Shown one piece after another: positions 25,865 to 32,826 of a stretch of DNA of 32,826 nucleotides. Source of the DNA: CAZOHN01 sp964579325. GTDB lineage: Bacteria > Pseudomonadota > Alphaproteobacteria > Rhodobacterales > Rhodobacteraceae. Below the pieces are notes generated by a model. It did no database searches. It was given only the letters and a program-made list of their open reading frames with translations, and was not told the DNA's origin. The stretch's first letter is position 1. Every line of letters starts with the position of its first letter. The position numbers were made by a program, and so were the translations under genes. The stretch is from the NCBI GenBank assembly GCA_964579325.1, contig CAZOHN010000017.1, forward strand, positions 1 to 32,826. The letters are read 5' to 3'.

Positions 25865-27178
25865 ATGAAGCGACTTCACATGAGCCTGCTGGCGTTCGCC
25901 GCAGCTGCGACGATTGCGCCTGCAGCCCAGGCACAGACGGAAATCCAGTGGTGGCACGCCTTCACCGGGCGGCTGGGAGAGCTTCTGGACGCCCAGGTCG
26001 CGGCGTTCAACGCAAGCCAGTCGGATTACCGCGTCGTGGCGACCCACAAGGGCAACTACTCCGAAGCTCTCAACGCGGGTATCGCCGCCTTCCGTGCTGG
26101 CGAGCAGCCGCACATCCTGCAGGTCTTCGAGGTGGGCACTGCAACCATGATGGCTGCGCGGGCCGCGATCATGCCCGTCTACGAGGTCATGTCGGACTCG
26201 GGACTTCCCTTCGATCCTGCGGGCTACATTTCCTCGGTTACCGGCTACTACACGGATACCGAGGGGAACATGCTGTCCTTCCCCTACAACGCCTCGACGC
26301 CGGTCATGTATGTGAACCGCACGAAGCTTGCCGAGGCGGGGATCGACCCCGGCGTGGATCTGTCGACCTGGGAGGCTGTCGGTCCGGTTCTGGACCAGCT
26401 GAAGGCAGCGGGCGTCGCCTGCCCGTTCACGACGGCGTGGCAGAGCTGGGTGCATCTGGAAAGCTTCTCGGCCTACCACGACGTGCCGTTCGCGACCCGG
26501 TCGAACGGCTTCGAGGGCACCGACACCGAGCTTGTGTTCAACGGCCCGCTCCAGATCGCCCATATCGACACGCTGGGCCAATGGGCCAAGGACGGCAAGT
26601 TCATCTATGCCGGGCGTCGCAACGAGTCCGGCGCCAACTTCCGCGCCGGTGAGTGCGCGATCTTCAGCGAAAGCTCGGCGGGCTATGCCGGGGTGAAGGC
26701 CGAGGCGCAGTTCGAGTGGGACATCCGCCCGCTGCCCTACTGGACTGCCGCCGAGGCCGCGCCGCAGAACACGATCATCGGCGGCGCTTCGCTCTGGGTG
26801 ATGGCCGGGCACGACCCCGAGGAGTACAAGGGCGTCGCGGCGTTTCTAGGCTTCTTGTCGTCGCCCGAAGTCCAGGCCCAGTGGCACCAGGACACGGGCT
26901 ACCTGCCTGCCACGACCGCGGCGGCGGAACTCACCGCGAGCCAGGGCTTCTACGAGGCGAACCCCGGCACCGAGATCGCGGGCGAGCAGATGACGGCCAA
27001 GCCGCCGACGGCGAATTCGAAGGGGTTGCGACTCGGGTCGTTCGACCAGATCCGCACGATCATCGACGAGGAACTGGAAGGCGTCTGGGCCGGGGACAAG
27101 GACGCGACGACCGCGCTGAACTCGGCGGTCGAACGCGGCAACGAGCTTCTGCGCCGCTTCGAAGCGGCAAACCGCTGA
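25865..27178 (+). CDS. ugpB: sn-Glycerol-3-phosphate ABC binding protein UgpB
   Basis: A 437-residue periplasmic binding protein. It begins MKRLHMSLLAFAAAATIAPAAQAQTE, a Sec signal peptide; I start it at 25865, which has AGAGG 11 bases upstream, because the longer frame has no signal. The match to E. coli UgpB is close along the whole length: WWHAFTGRLGELLD, HKGNYSEALNAGIAAFRAGEQPHILQVFEVGTATMM, FPYNASTPVMYVNR, APQNTIIGGASLWVM, WHQDTGYLPAT, KGLRLGSFDQIR and VERGNELLRRFE. It binds glycerol-3-phosphate, and in E. coli also glycerophosphodiesters, as a phosphorus and carbon source. In enterics Pho control is known; I see no clear Pho box here. Confidence 0.93.
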   Translation: MKRLHMSLLAFAAAATIAPAAQAQTEIQWWHAFTGRLGELLDAQVAAFNASQSDYRVVATHKGNYSEALNAGIAAFRAGEQPHILQVFEVGTATMMAARAAIMPVYEVMSDSGLPFDPAGYISSVTGYYTDTEGNMLSFPYNASTPVMYVNRTKLAEAGIDPGVDLSTWEAVGPVLDQLKAAGVACPFTTAWQSWVHLESFSAYHDVPFATRSNGFEGTDTELVFNGPLQIAHIDTLGQWAKDGKFIYAGRRNESGANFRAGECAIFSESSAGYAGVKAEAQFEWDIRPLPYWTAAEAAPQNTIIGGASLWVMAGHDPEEYKGVAAFLGFLSSPEVQAQWHQDTGYLPATTAAAELTASQGFYEANPGTEIAGEQMTAKPPTANSKGLRLGSFDQIRTIIDEELEGVWAGDKDATTALNSAVERGNELLRRFEAANR

Positions 27179-27185
27179 CGGACCC

Positions 27186-27212
27186 CCGGGGGGCGGGCTG
27201 ACCGCCCCCCGG
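27186..27212 (+). other. Hairpin between ugpB and ugpA
   Basis: CCGGGGGGCGG (27186-27196) and CCGCCCCCCGG (27202-27212) make a perfect 11-bp stem with a GCTGA loop, followed by ATTTCC. It starts 7 bases after the ugpB stop and ends 8 bases before ugpA, so it also covers the ugpA ribosome binding region and may lower its translation. Confidence 0.7.
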
Positions 27213-27220
27213 ATTTCCGA

Positions 27221-28102
27221 ATGGAGAAGCGCGTCACCTTCAAGGGCATCTGGCTGCCGCTCCTGCTGGTTGCACCGCAGGTCGCGGTTACGGCCGTGTT
27301 CTTCTTCTATCCGGCCGGGCAGGCGATCTGGCAGTCGCTCTTCATTCCCGACCCGTTCGGACTGTCGATGCAGTTCGTCGGGCTCGGAAACTTCGAGTAT
27401 CTTTTCGGCAACCGCTTCTACCGCGCGAGCTTCGTCACCACGGCAATCTTCTCGATCTCGGTGACGGTCGTCTCGATGGCAATCGCGCTGTACCTGGCGG
27501 TCCTGGCCGACCGGCTGATCAAGGGTTCGGGCACCTACCGCACGCTGCTGATCTGGCCCTATGCCGTCGCGCCCGCCGTGGCCGGGGTCCTGTGGCTTTT
27601 CATGTTCAACACCCGCATCGGCGTGGTGACGTGGTATCTCGGACAGCTCGGCTATGACTGGAACCATGTCCTGAACGAGGCGGAGGCAATGGGCCTCGTC
27701 GTGCTGGCGTCGAGCTGGGGGCGGATCAGCTACAACTTCCTCTTCTTCCTCGCGGGGCTCCAGGCCATCCCGCGCAGCGTGATCGAGGCCGCCGCCATCG
27801 ACGGCGCCCGCTTCTGGACGCGCTTCCGAACCATCGTCTGGCCGCTCCTGTCGCCGGTCACCTTCTTCCTGCTGGTCGTGAACATCGTCTACGCGTTCTT
27901 CGAGACCTTCGGTGTGATCCACACGATCACCGGGGGCGGGCCGCAGCAGGCGACGACGATCCTCGTCTACAAGGTCTATGCCGACGGCTTCGTGGGGCAG
28001 GACCTGGGCTCCTCCGCCGCGCAGTCGGTGATCCTGCTGTTCGTGGTGGGCATCCTGACGGTCATCCAGTTCAAGTACATCGAGCGCAAGGTGCACTACT
28101 GA
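27221..28102 (+). CDS. ugpA: Glycerol-3-phosphate ABC permease UgpA
   Basis: A 293-residue permease with six membrane helices. The N-terminal helix is LPLLLVAPQVAVTAVFFFYPAGQ; the EAA loop reads VIEAAAIDGARFWTRFRTIVWPLLSP, followed by FGVIHTITGGGPQQAT as in UgpA. No good ribosome binding site is visible before the ATG at 27221 because the hairpin occupies that stretch. Its stop overlaps the ugpE start by one base (TGATG). Confidence 0.92.
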   Translation: MEKRVTFKGIWLPLLLVAPQVAVTAVFFFYPAGQAIWQSLFIPDPFGLSMQFVGLGNFEYLFGNRFYRASFVTTAIFSISVTVVSMAIALYLAVLADRLIKGSGTYRTLLIWPYAVAPAVAGVLWLFMFNTRIGVVTWYLGQLGYDWNHVLNEAEAMGLVVLASSWGRISYNFLFFLAGLQAIPRSVIEAAAIDGARFWTRFRTIVWPLLSPVTFFLLVVNIVYAFFETFGVIHTITGGGPQQATTILVYKVYADGFVGQDLGSSAAQSVILLFVVGILTVIQFKYIERKVHY

Positions 28103-28947
28103 TGGCGGGCATGGTCGAGAAGCGGGGTGTCTCGCACTGGCTGACCCATGCCGGGTTGATCCTGGGCGTGCTGGTGATCTTCTTTCCGATCTGGCTCGCG
28201 TTCGTCGCCTCGACGGTGTCGCAGCAGGACATCGTGCGCCCGCCGATGCCGCTCCTGCCGGGCGACCAGTTCCTCGAGAACTACCGGCGCGCGCTGACCG
28301 CGGGGGTGAACGCACCGGTGGCATGGATGCTGTTCAATTCGATGGTCATGGCGATGGGGATTGCGGTCGGGAAGATCGTGATCTCGCTCCTGTCGGCATT
28401 CGCCATCGTCTACTTCCGGTTTCCGGGGCGGAAGCTGTTCTTCTGGCTGATCTTCCTGACGCTGATGCTCCCCGTGGAAGTGCGGATCGTGCCGACCTAC
28501 GAGGTGATCGCGGGCTTCGGGATGCTCAACAGCTACACCGGCCTCATACTGCCGCTGATCGCTTCGGCCACGGCCACGTTCCTGTTCCGGCAGTTCTTCA
28601 TGACGGTGCCCGATGAACTGGCCGAGGCCGCGCGGGTCGATGGTGCCGGGCCGATGCGCTTCTTCGTCGACATCCTCGTGCCCATGAGCCGGACCAACAT
28701 CGCCGCGCTTTTCGTGATCCTCTTCATCTACGGGTGGAACCAGTATCTCTGGCCGCTCCTGATCACGACCGACCCGTCGATGAACACCGTCGTGATGGGC
28801 ATCAAGCAGATGTTCCCATCGGGCGACGACCTCGCCGACTGGCCGGTGATCATGGCGACGTCGATCCTCGCGATGCTTCCGCCCGTAGTCGTGGTGATCG
28901 GGATGCAGAGGCTTTTCATCCGCGGCCTCGTCGATAGCGAGAAGTGA
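28102..28947 (+). CDS. ugpE: Glycerol-3-phosphate ABC permease UgpE
   Basis: A 281-residue permease, partner of UgpA. It shows the UgpE pattern: a first helix GLILGVLVIFFPIWLAFVAST, VFLTLMLPVEVRIVPTYEVI-type membrane blocks, FLFRQFFMTVPDELAEAARVDGAGPMRFF as the EAA loop, and the C-terminal GMQRLFIRGLVDSEK. It ends 4 bases before ugpC. Together with UgpA it forms the membrane channel. Confidence 0.92.
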   Translation: MAGMVEKRGVSHWLTHAGLILGVLVIFFPIWLAFVASTVSQQDIVRPPMPLLPGDQFLENYRRALTAGVNAPVAWMLFNSMVMAMGIAVGKIVISLLSAFAIVYFRFPGRKLFFWLIFLTLMLPVEVRIVPTYEVIAGFGMLNSYTGLILPLIASATATFLFRQFFMTVPDELAEAARVDGAGPMRFFVDILVPMSRTNIAALFVILFIYGWNQYLWPLLITTDPSMNTVVMGIKQMFPSGDDLADWPVIMATSILAMLPPVVVVIGMQRLFIRGLVDSEK

Positions 28948-28951
28948 GTTC

Positions 28952-30010
28952 ATGGCGACTGTCACCCTCAACGGCATTCACAAGAGCTACGGCAAGACCG
29001 CGGTCATCCACGGCGTCGACATCGACATCGCGGATGGCGAGTTTATCGTGATTGTCGGACCGTCGGGCTGCGGAAAGTCGACGTTATTGCGGATGGTCGC
29101 GGGGCTGGAGACGATCACGCAGGGCGATCTGCTGATTGACGGCAAAAGGCTGAATGACGCCGAGCCGATGGATCGCAACATCGCGATGGTGTTCCAGAAC
29201 TACGCGCTCTATCCCCACATGAGCGTGGCGCAGAACATGGGCTACGCGCTCAAGATCGCGGGTCGGCCCAAGGGCGAGATCGCGGAACGGGTGCAGGGAG
29301 CAGCCAAGATGCTGCAGCTCGAATCCTATCTGGCCCGCAAGCCCCGCGAGTTGTCCGGCGGGCAACGGCAGCGTGTTGCGATGGGCCGCGCCATCGTGCG
29401 CGACCCGGCGGTTTTCCTGTTCGACGAACCGCTCTCCAACCTCGACGCGAAGCTGCGTGTGCAGATGCGGCTGGAGATCAAGGCGCTGCAACGCAAGCTC
29501 GGCGTGACATCGCTCTATGTCACCCACGACCAGGTCGAGGCGATGACGCTCGCCGACCGGATGGTGGTGATGAACGCCGGCGTGGCAGAGCAGATCGGGA
29601 CGCCGCTCGACGTCTACGAACGGCCCGCAACGGTGTTCGCCGCGCAGTTCATCGGCAGCCCGGCGATGAACGTGCTTGCCGGACGGTCGGAAGGGCGGGT
29701 TGTCCGGCTGACCAACGGGGTCGAGATCGAAACCGGCACGGACGCGTCAGGGGACATCCTTCTGGGCATTCGCCCCGAACACATGGAGCGGGATGCCGAG
29801 GGGCCGGTCGCTCTCGACATCCGGATGGCCGAGCCGCTTGGTGCGAACACGCTTCTCCACGGACGCCTTGCAGGGCTCGATCAGGAGATCGTCGTCAGCC
29901 TTCCCGGCGTTCACCGGGACGACGTCACGGCTGGATCGGCACGATTTCGGGTTCCGCCGGACGCCTGCCACCTGTTCGATCCCGCAACCGGGCGGCGGAT
30001 GGCGGCATGA
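28952..30010 (+). CDS. ugpC: Glycerol-3-phosphate ABC ATPase UgpC
   Basis: A 352-residue ATPase with a Walker A GPSGCGKST (36-44), signature LSGGQ (134-138), Walker B FLFDEP (D158/E159), H-loop THDQVEAMTLADRM and a C-terminal TOBE domain with GIRPEHM. It closes the ugpBAEC operon. It shares many blocks with the ATPase at 12261, as is normal for the MalK/UgpC family. No ugpQ phosphodiesterase gene follows; the next gene is on the other strand, 105 bases away. Confidence 0.92.
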   Translation: MATVTLNGIHKSYGKTAVIHGVDIDIADGEFIVIVGPSGCGKSTLLRMVAGLETITQGDLLIDGKRLNDAEPMDRNIAMVFQNYALYPHMSVAQNMGYALKIAGRPKGEIAERVQGAAKMLQLESYLARKPRELSGGQRQRVAMGRAIVRDPAVFLFDEPLSNLDAKLRVQMRLEIKALQRKLGVTSLYVTHDQVEAMTLADRMVVMNAGVAEQIGTPLDVYERPATVFAAQFIGSPAMNVLAGRSEGRVVRLTNGVEIETGTDASGDILLGIRPEHMERDAEGPVALDIRMAEPLGANTLLHGRLAGLDQEIVVSLPGVHRDDVTAGSARFRVPPDACHLFDPATGRRMAA

Positions 30011-30115
30011 ACGGCGGCACGACGGGCGCTGACGCTCCGTCTGCAAGAGATGTGGCATCCTCGGAAGTGGTGAGTGCGGCCGCTCCTCTCCCGGGTCGGC
30101 CTGCTGCCTTGATCG

Positions 30116-30814
30116 TCAGGTCGCGTGGTCGTCGATCAGGGGGTTGGGCCTGGCGAACCGCTCGAGGTCCATCTGGTCGCCGATGGTGATCCGGGTGCCG
30201 TTGACCGAGACGCCATAGGGCCGAAGTCCCTTGAAGGCCCGGCTGAGGTTCTCGGGCGTCATGCCCAGCACCGATGCCAGCCGGCGCTTCTCGACGTCGA
30301 GCTCGAAGGTGGCCTTGCCGCCGTGAAGCCTCTGTTGCCGCAACAGGAAGTTCGCGAGCCGTTCAAGCGAGGTTCTCAGCTTGAGGTCCTTCTGGGCCTT
30401 GATGACCGAGCGATAGCACTGCGCCAGTTCCGTGACGATCGCACGGGCGAAGTTGCTGTCGGCGTCGAAGATCGCGCGAACGTCCTGACTGGGAATGAGC
30501 GCGATCCGGCTTTTCTCCAGTGTCCTCGCCGACATCAGGTAGGGCGCGTCCTTGATCGTTGCGGCAAGAATGAAGGTCGAGATGGGCCGCACGGTGGCCA
30601 TGCTGGTGTCCCTGCCATTCCACTGCGAGAACAGATCGACAGACCCGGAAAGGACGACATGGAGAAAGTCGCTCGGCTCTCCCTCGGTGATCAGTTCGAT
30701 CTGGGCCGGAAAGTTCTGCACGTAAGCGCCGCGCATGAGCGACAGGAAATGCTCTTCCGCCATCTGGGAGAAAAGATCGAGCTTCCGGATATCGCGGTAT
30801 TCGGAATCGGGCAT
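30116..30814 (-). CDS. narR: NarR-type Crp/Fnr-family regulator
   Basis: A 232-residue Crp/Fnr-family regulator with an N-terminal cyclic-nucleotide-type beta-barrel (about 20-125), a dimer helix and a C-terminal winged helix (KRRLASVLGMTPENLSRAFKGLRPYGVSV). It lacks the N-terminal cysteines of the FNR oxygen-sensing cluster, so it is of the NarR/Dnr kind. Next to a divergent narK it fits NarR, which in Paracoccus turns on the nitrate reductase operon in response to nitrate or nitrite. I start it at 30814 (MPDSEYRD), with AAGGGA 7 bases upstream; an earlier start at 30913 would run through an FNR-type box. A Dnr-type nitric-oxide sensor is the main alternative. Confidence 0.8.
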   Translation of the reverse strand: MPDSEYRDIRKLDLFSQMAEEHFLSLMRGAYVQNFPAQIELITEGEPSDFLHVVLSGSVDLFSQWNGRDTSMATVRPISTFILAATIKDAPYLMSARTLEKSRIALIPSQDVRAIFDADSNFARAIVTELAQCYRSVIKAQKDLKLRTSLERLANFLLRQQRLHGGKATFELDVEKRRLASVLGMTPENLSRAFKGLRPYGVSVNGTRITIGDQMDLERFARPNPLIDDHAT

Positions 30815-30857
30815 CCCAGAATCCCTTGATTCGTCATGGCGGTAGACAACAGTCGAA

Positions 30858-30871
30858 TTGATAAATGTCAA
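30858..30871. promoter_or_regulatory. FNR-type box near narR
   Basis: TTGAT-AAAT-GTCAA has one change from the FNR consensus TTGAT-N4-ATCAA. Its centre is about 50 bases upstream of the narR start codon. It may serve an FNR-type activator of narR or NarR itself. Confidence 0.55.
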
Positions 30872-30971
30872 GGGAGGGGTTGACGCCCGCTGCTCGCGCC
30901 TTGATCGCTCCACCCACCGGAGATGACATTCTACGGCATGACATTTATTTCGCTATTCCTTTGGCTGACAG

Positions 30972-30985
30972 GTGATCTAGATCAA
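30972..30985. promoter_or_regulatory. FNR/NarR-type box for narK
   Basis: GTGAT-CTAG-ATCAA has one change from TTGAT-N4-ATCAA, and its inner 12 bases TGATCTAGATCA are a perfect palindrome. It is centred about 89 bases upstream of narK, which allows a start of transcription near 31020 with the box at the usual -41.5 activating position. Confidence 0.7.
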
Positions 30986-31067
30986 ATCACACGGGCCGCT
31001 CCGACCGCAGGTCTGGCACTGATCCCCACCTCGGGGTGAACACGCCATTCCTGCGGGAGACCCCACC

Positions 31068-32826
31068 ATGCAGTCCGTAGCCACAGCCTCACGCGCCGAT
31101 CAGACGCGCGCCCTGAGCCTGAGCACGATCGCCTTCACCGCCTGTTTCGCGGTCTGGACGATCTTTTCGATCATCGGTGTCGCCATCAAGGGCGAGCTGG
31201 GCCTGAACGACACCCAGTTCGGCCTGCTGGTGGCCACGCCGATCCTGACGGGCTCTGTCACGCGCCTGTTTCTCGGCGTCTGGACCGAGAAGTACGGCGG
31301 TCGACTGGTGTTCTCCAGTCAGATGATCCTGACCGCGCTGGCCACCTGGGCACTGACACTTGCCGACAGCTACATCATGTACCTGATCGCCGCTCTCGGC
31401 ATCGGGCTTGCGGGCGGATCGTTCATCATCGGCGTGGCCTATGTCAGCCGCTGGTATGACGCCGGCCATCAGGGCACGGCGCTGGGTATCTTCGGTGCAG
31501 GCAATGTCGGCGCGGCGGTGACCAAGTTCGTCGCCCCCTTCGTCATGGTTGCCTATGGCTGGCACGGGGTGGCCTATGTCTGGGCGGCGGGACTTGCCAT
31601 CATCGGTGTGCTGTTCTTCCTGCTGGCCAAGGACGATCCCGCGCTTGTGGAACGCCGCCGGACCGGCACCAAGGCGCCGTCCCTCGCGCAGCAGTTCGCG
31701 CCGCTGAAGAACCTGCAGGTCTGGCGCTTCTCGCTCTACTACTTCTTCGTCTTCGGCGCCTTCGTGGCGCTGGCGCTGTGGATGCCGCACTACCTGATCG
31801 ACGTCTATGGCATCGACGTGCGCTTCGCGGGCATGGCGGCCGCCTCGTTCAGCCTCTCGGCCTCGCTGTTCCGGGCCTATGGCGGGGTCCTTTCCGACAA
31901 GTTCGGCGCCCGGTCGGTGATGTACTGGACCTTCGGCTTCTCGATGCTGTTCCTGTTCATGCTGTCCTACCCGCCGACAGACTACATCATCCAGGGCAAG
32001 GATGGTCCGATCGCGTTCTCGACGAGCATGGGCCTGTGGCCGTTCATCGTCACGCTCTTCGCGCTCGGGTTCTTCATGAGCCTCGGCAAGGCGGCGGTCT
32101 TCAAGCACATCCCGGTCTACTATCCCAACCACGTTGGCGCGGTCGGCGGTCTGGTCGGCATGATCGGCGGCCTTGGCGGCTTTGTCCTGCCCATCGCCTT
32201 CGGCGCGCTTCTGGACCTTACCGGCATCTACACCTCGTGCTTTGCCCTGCTGTTCGTTCTGGTCGCCATCGCGCTTGCCTGGATGCACCTGTCGATCCGG
32301 GCGATGGAGCGTGCGGCCCATGGCGAAGTGCTCGACCGTCTGCCGCAACTGCCGGAGATGCAGGCCATCCACCACCCCGAGAAAACCGCCATGCCGCGCG
32401 TGCTGGAGGACTGGCGGCCCGAGGATGTGCAATTCTGGGCCAAAACGGGCCGGGCCGTTGCCCGCCGCAACCTGTGGATCTCGATCCCGGCGCTGCTTCT
32501 GGCCTTCTCGGTCTGGATGGTCTGGTCGATGGTCGTTGCGCGCCTGCCTGCGATCGGCTTCGCGTTCGACCCCGAACAGCTCTTCTGGCTTGCCGCCTTG
32601 CCGGCCCTCTCGGGTGCGACGCTGCGGATCTTCTATGGCTTCATGGTGCCGATCTTCGGCGGACGGCTCTGGACCACGGTGTCCACGGCATCCCTGCTGC
32701 TGCCCGCCATCGGCATCGGCTACGCCGTGCAGAACCCCGAGACCCCGTATTTCATCTTCCTGGTCCTGGCTCTTCTCTGCGGCCTCGGCGGGGCCAACTT
32801 CGCCTCCTCGATGGCCAATATCGGCT
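31068..32826 (+). CDS. narK: NarK1-NarK2 fused nitrate/nitrite transporter, 3' truncated by window
   Basis: The frame opens at ATG 31068 after GGGAGA and runs without a stop to the window end (586 codons). Residues 1 to about 415 form a complete 12-helix major-facilitator unit, with GVWTEKYGGRLVF and GIFGAGNVGAAVTKF, the nitrate-signature region of NarK1. A hydrophilic linker (about 416-465, with PRVLEDWRPEDVQFWAKTGR) leads into a second unit starting NLWISIPALLLAFSVWMVWSMV, typical of NarK2. This is the fused NarK of Paracoccus-type denitrifiers, about 900 residues in full. In that system NarK1 is a nitrate/proton symporter and NarK2 a nitrate/nitrite exchanger. narGHJI probably follows outside the window. 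Confidence 0.93.
   Translation, partial: MQSVATASRADQTRALSLSTIAFTACFAVWTIFSIIGVAIKGELGLNDTQFGLLVATPILTGSVTRLFLGVWTEKYGGRLVFSSQMILTALATWALTLADSYIMYLIAALGIGLAGGSFIIGVAYVSRWYDAGHQGTALGIFGAGNVGAAVTKFVAPFVMVAYGWHGVAYVWAAGLAIIGVLFFLLAKDDPALVERRRTGTKAPSLAQQFAPLKNLQVWRFSLYYFFVFGAFVALALWMPHYLIDVYGIDVRFAGMAAASFSLSASLFRAYGGVLSDKFGARSVMYWTFGFSMLFLFMLSYPPTDYIIQGKDGPIAFSTSMGLWPFIVTLFALGFFMSLGKAAVFKHIPVYYPNHVGAVGGLVGMIGGLGGFVLPIAFGALLDLTGIYTSCFALLFVLVAIALAWMHLSIRAMERAAHGEVLDRLPQLPEMQAIHHPEKTAMPRVLEDWRPEDVQFWAKTGRAVARRNLWISIPALLLAFSVWMVWSMVVARLPAIGFAFDPEQLFWLAALPALSGATLRIFYGFMVPIFGGRLWTTVSTASLLLPAIGIGYAVQNPETPYFIFLVLALLCGLGGANFASSMANIG

Overview
The window looks like a chromosomal or megaplasmid segment of a high-GC alphaproteobacterium, most likely Rhodobacterales (Paracoccus/Rhodobacter-like). 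The reasons are the uniformly GC-rich codon use, a divergent narR / fused narK1-narK2 pair of the Paracoccus denitrificans type, a VPLPA-CTERM surface-type protein, and several stacked ABC uptake operons. I saw no rRNA, tRNA, insertion sequence, phage gene or CRISPR array.

Layout. (1) 1-2096: mostly non-coding DNA, one possible 20-residue peptide (85-147) and one secreted VPLPA-CTERM protein (1035-1799). (2) 2097-8985, minus strand: a tight five-gene operon of iclR-type regulator, Gfo/Idh/MocA dehydrogenase, IolD-like ThDP enzyme, aldehyde dehydrogenase and IlvD/Edd-type dehydratase. (3) 9203-13313, plus strand: the divergent MalEFGK-type sugar ABC transporter, with a Tat-type signal on the binding protein. 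A near-perfect 16+5+16 palindrome between the two operons is the likely IclR-family operator. Regions 2 and 3 together form one uptake-plus-catabolism unit for an unidentified polyol, cyclitol or sugar (acid). (4) 14049-21828, plus strand: a short-chain amide operon. A leader with an ANTAR-type hexaloop hairpin and a strong intrinsic terminator is followed by amiC (ligand sensor), amiR (antiterminator), a urea/amide-type five-gene ABC transporter (binding protein, two permeases, two ATPases) and an acetamidase/formamidase. (5) 22565-25327, minus strand: a ribose/fructose/inositol-type ABC transporter (binding protein, permease, single-domain ATPase). (6) 25865-30010, plus strand: ugpBAEC for sn-glycerol-3-phosphate uptake. 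(7) 30116-32826: narR (minus) and divergent narK (plus, cut by the window end), with two FNR-type boxes between them.

How the genes work together. Four unrelated ABC importers lie within 21 kb, each in its own operon. Two have their enzymes and regulator beside them. At every one of the four junctions between a binding-protein gene and its first permease gene there is a GC-rich hairpin, which would let the binding protein be made in excess over the membrane parts.

The two observations most worth following are the amiCR leader at 14049-14181, which is a readable antitermination switch placed in front of its own regulators, and the catabolic operon at 2097-8985. That operon joins an IolD-like ring-opening enzyme to an IlvD-type dehydratase and does not match any pathway I can name.
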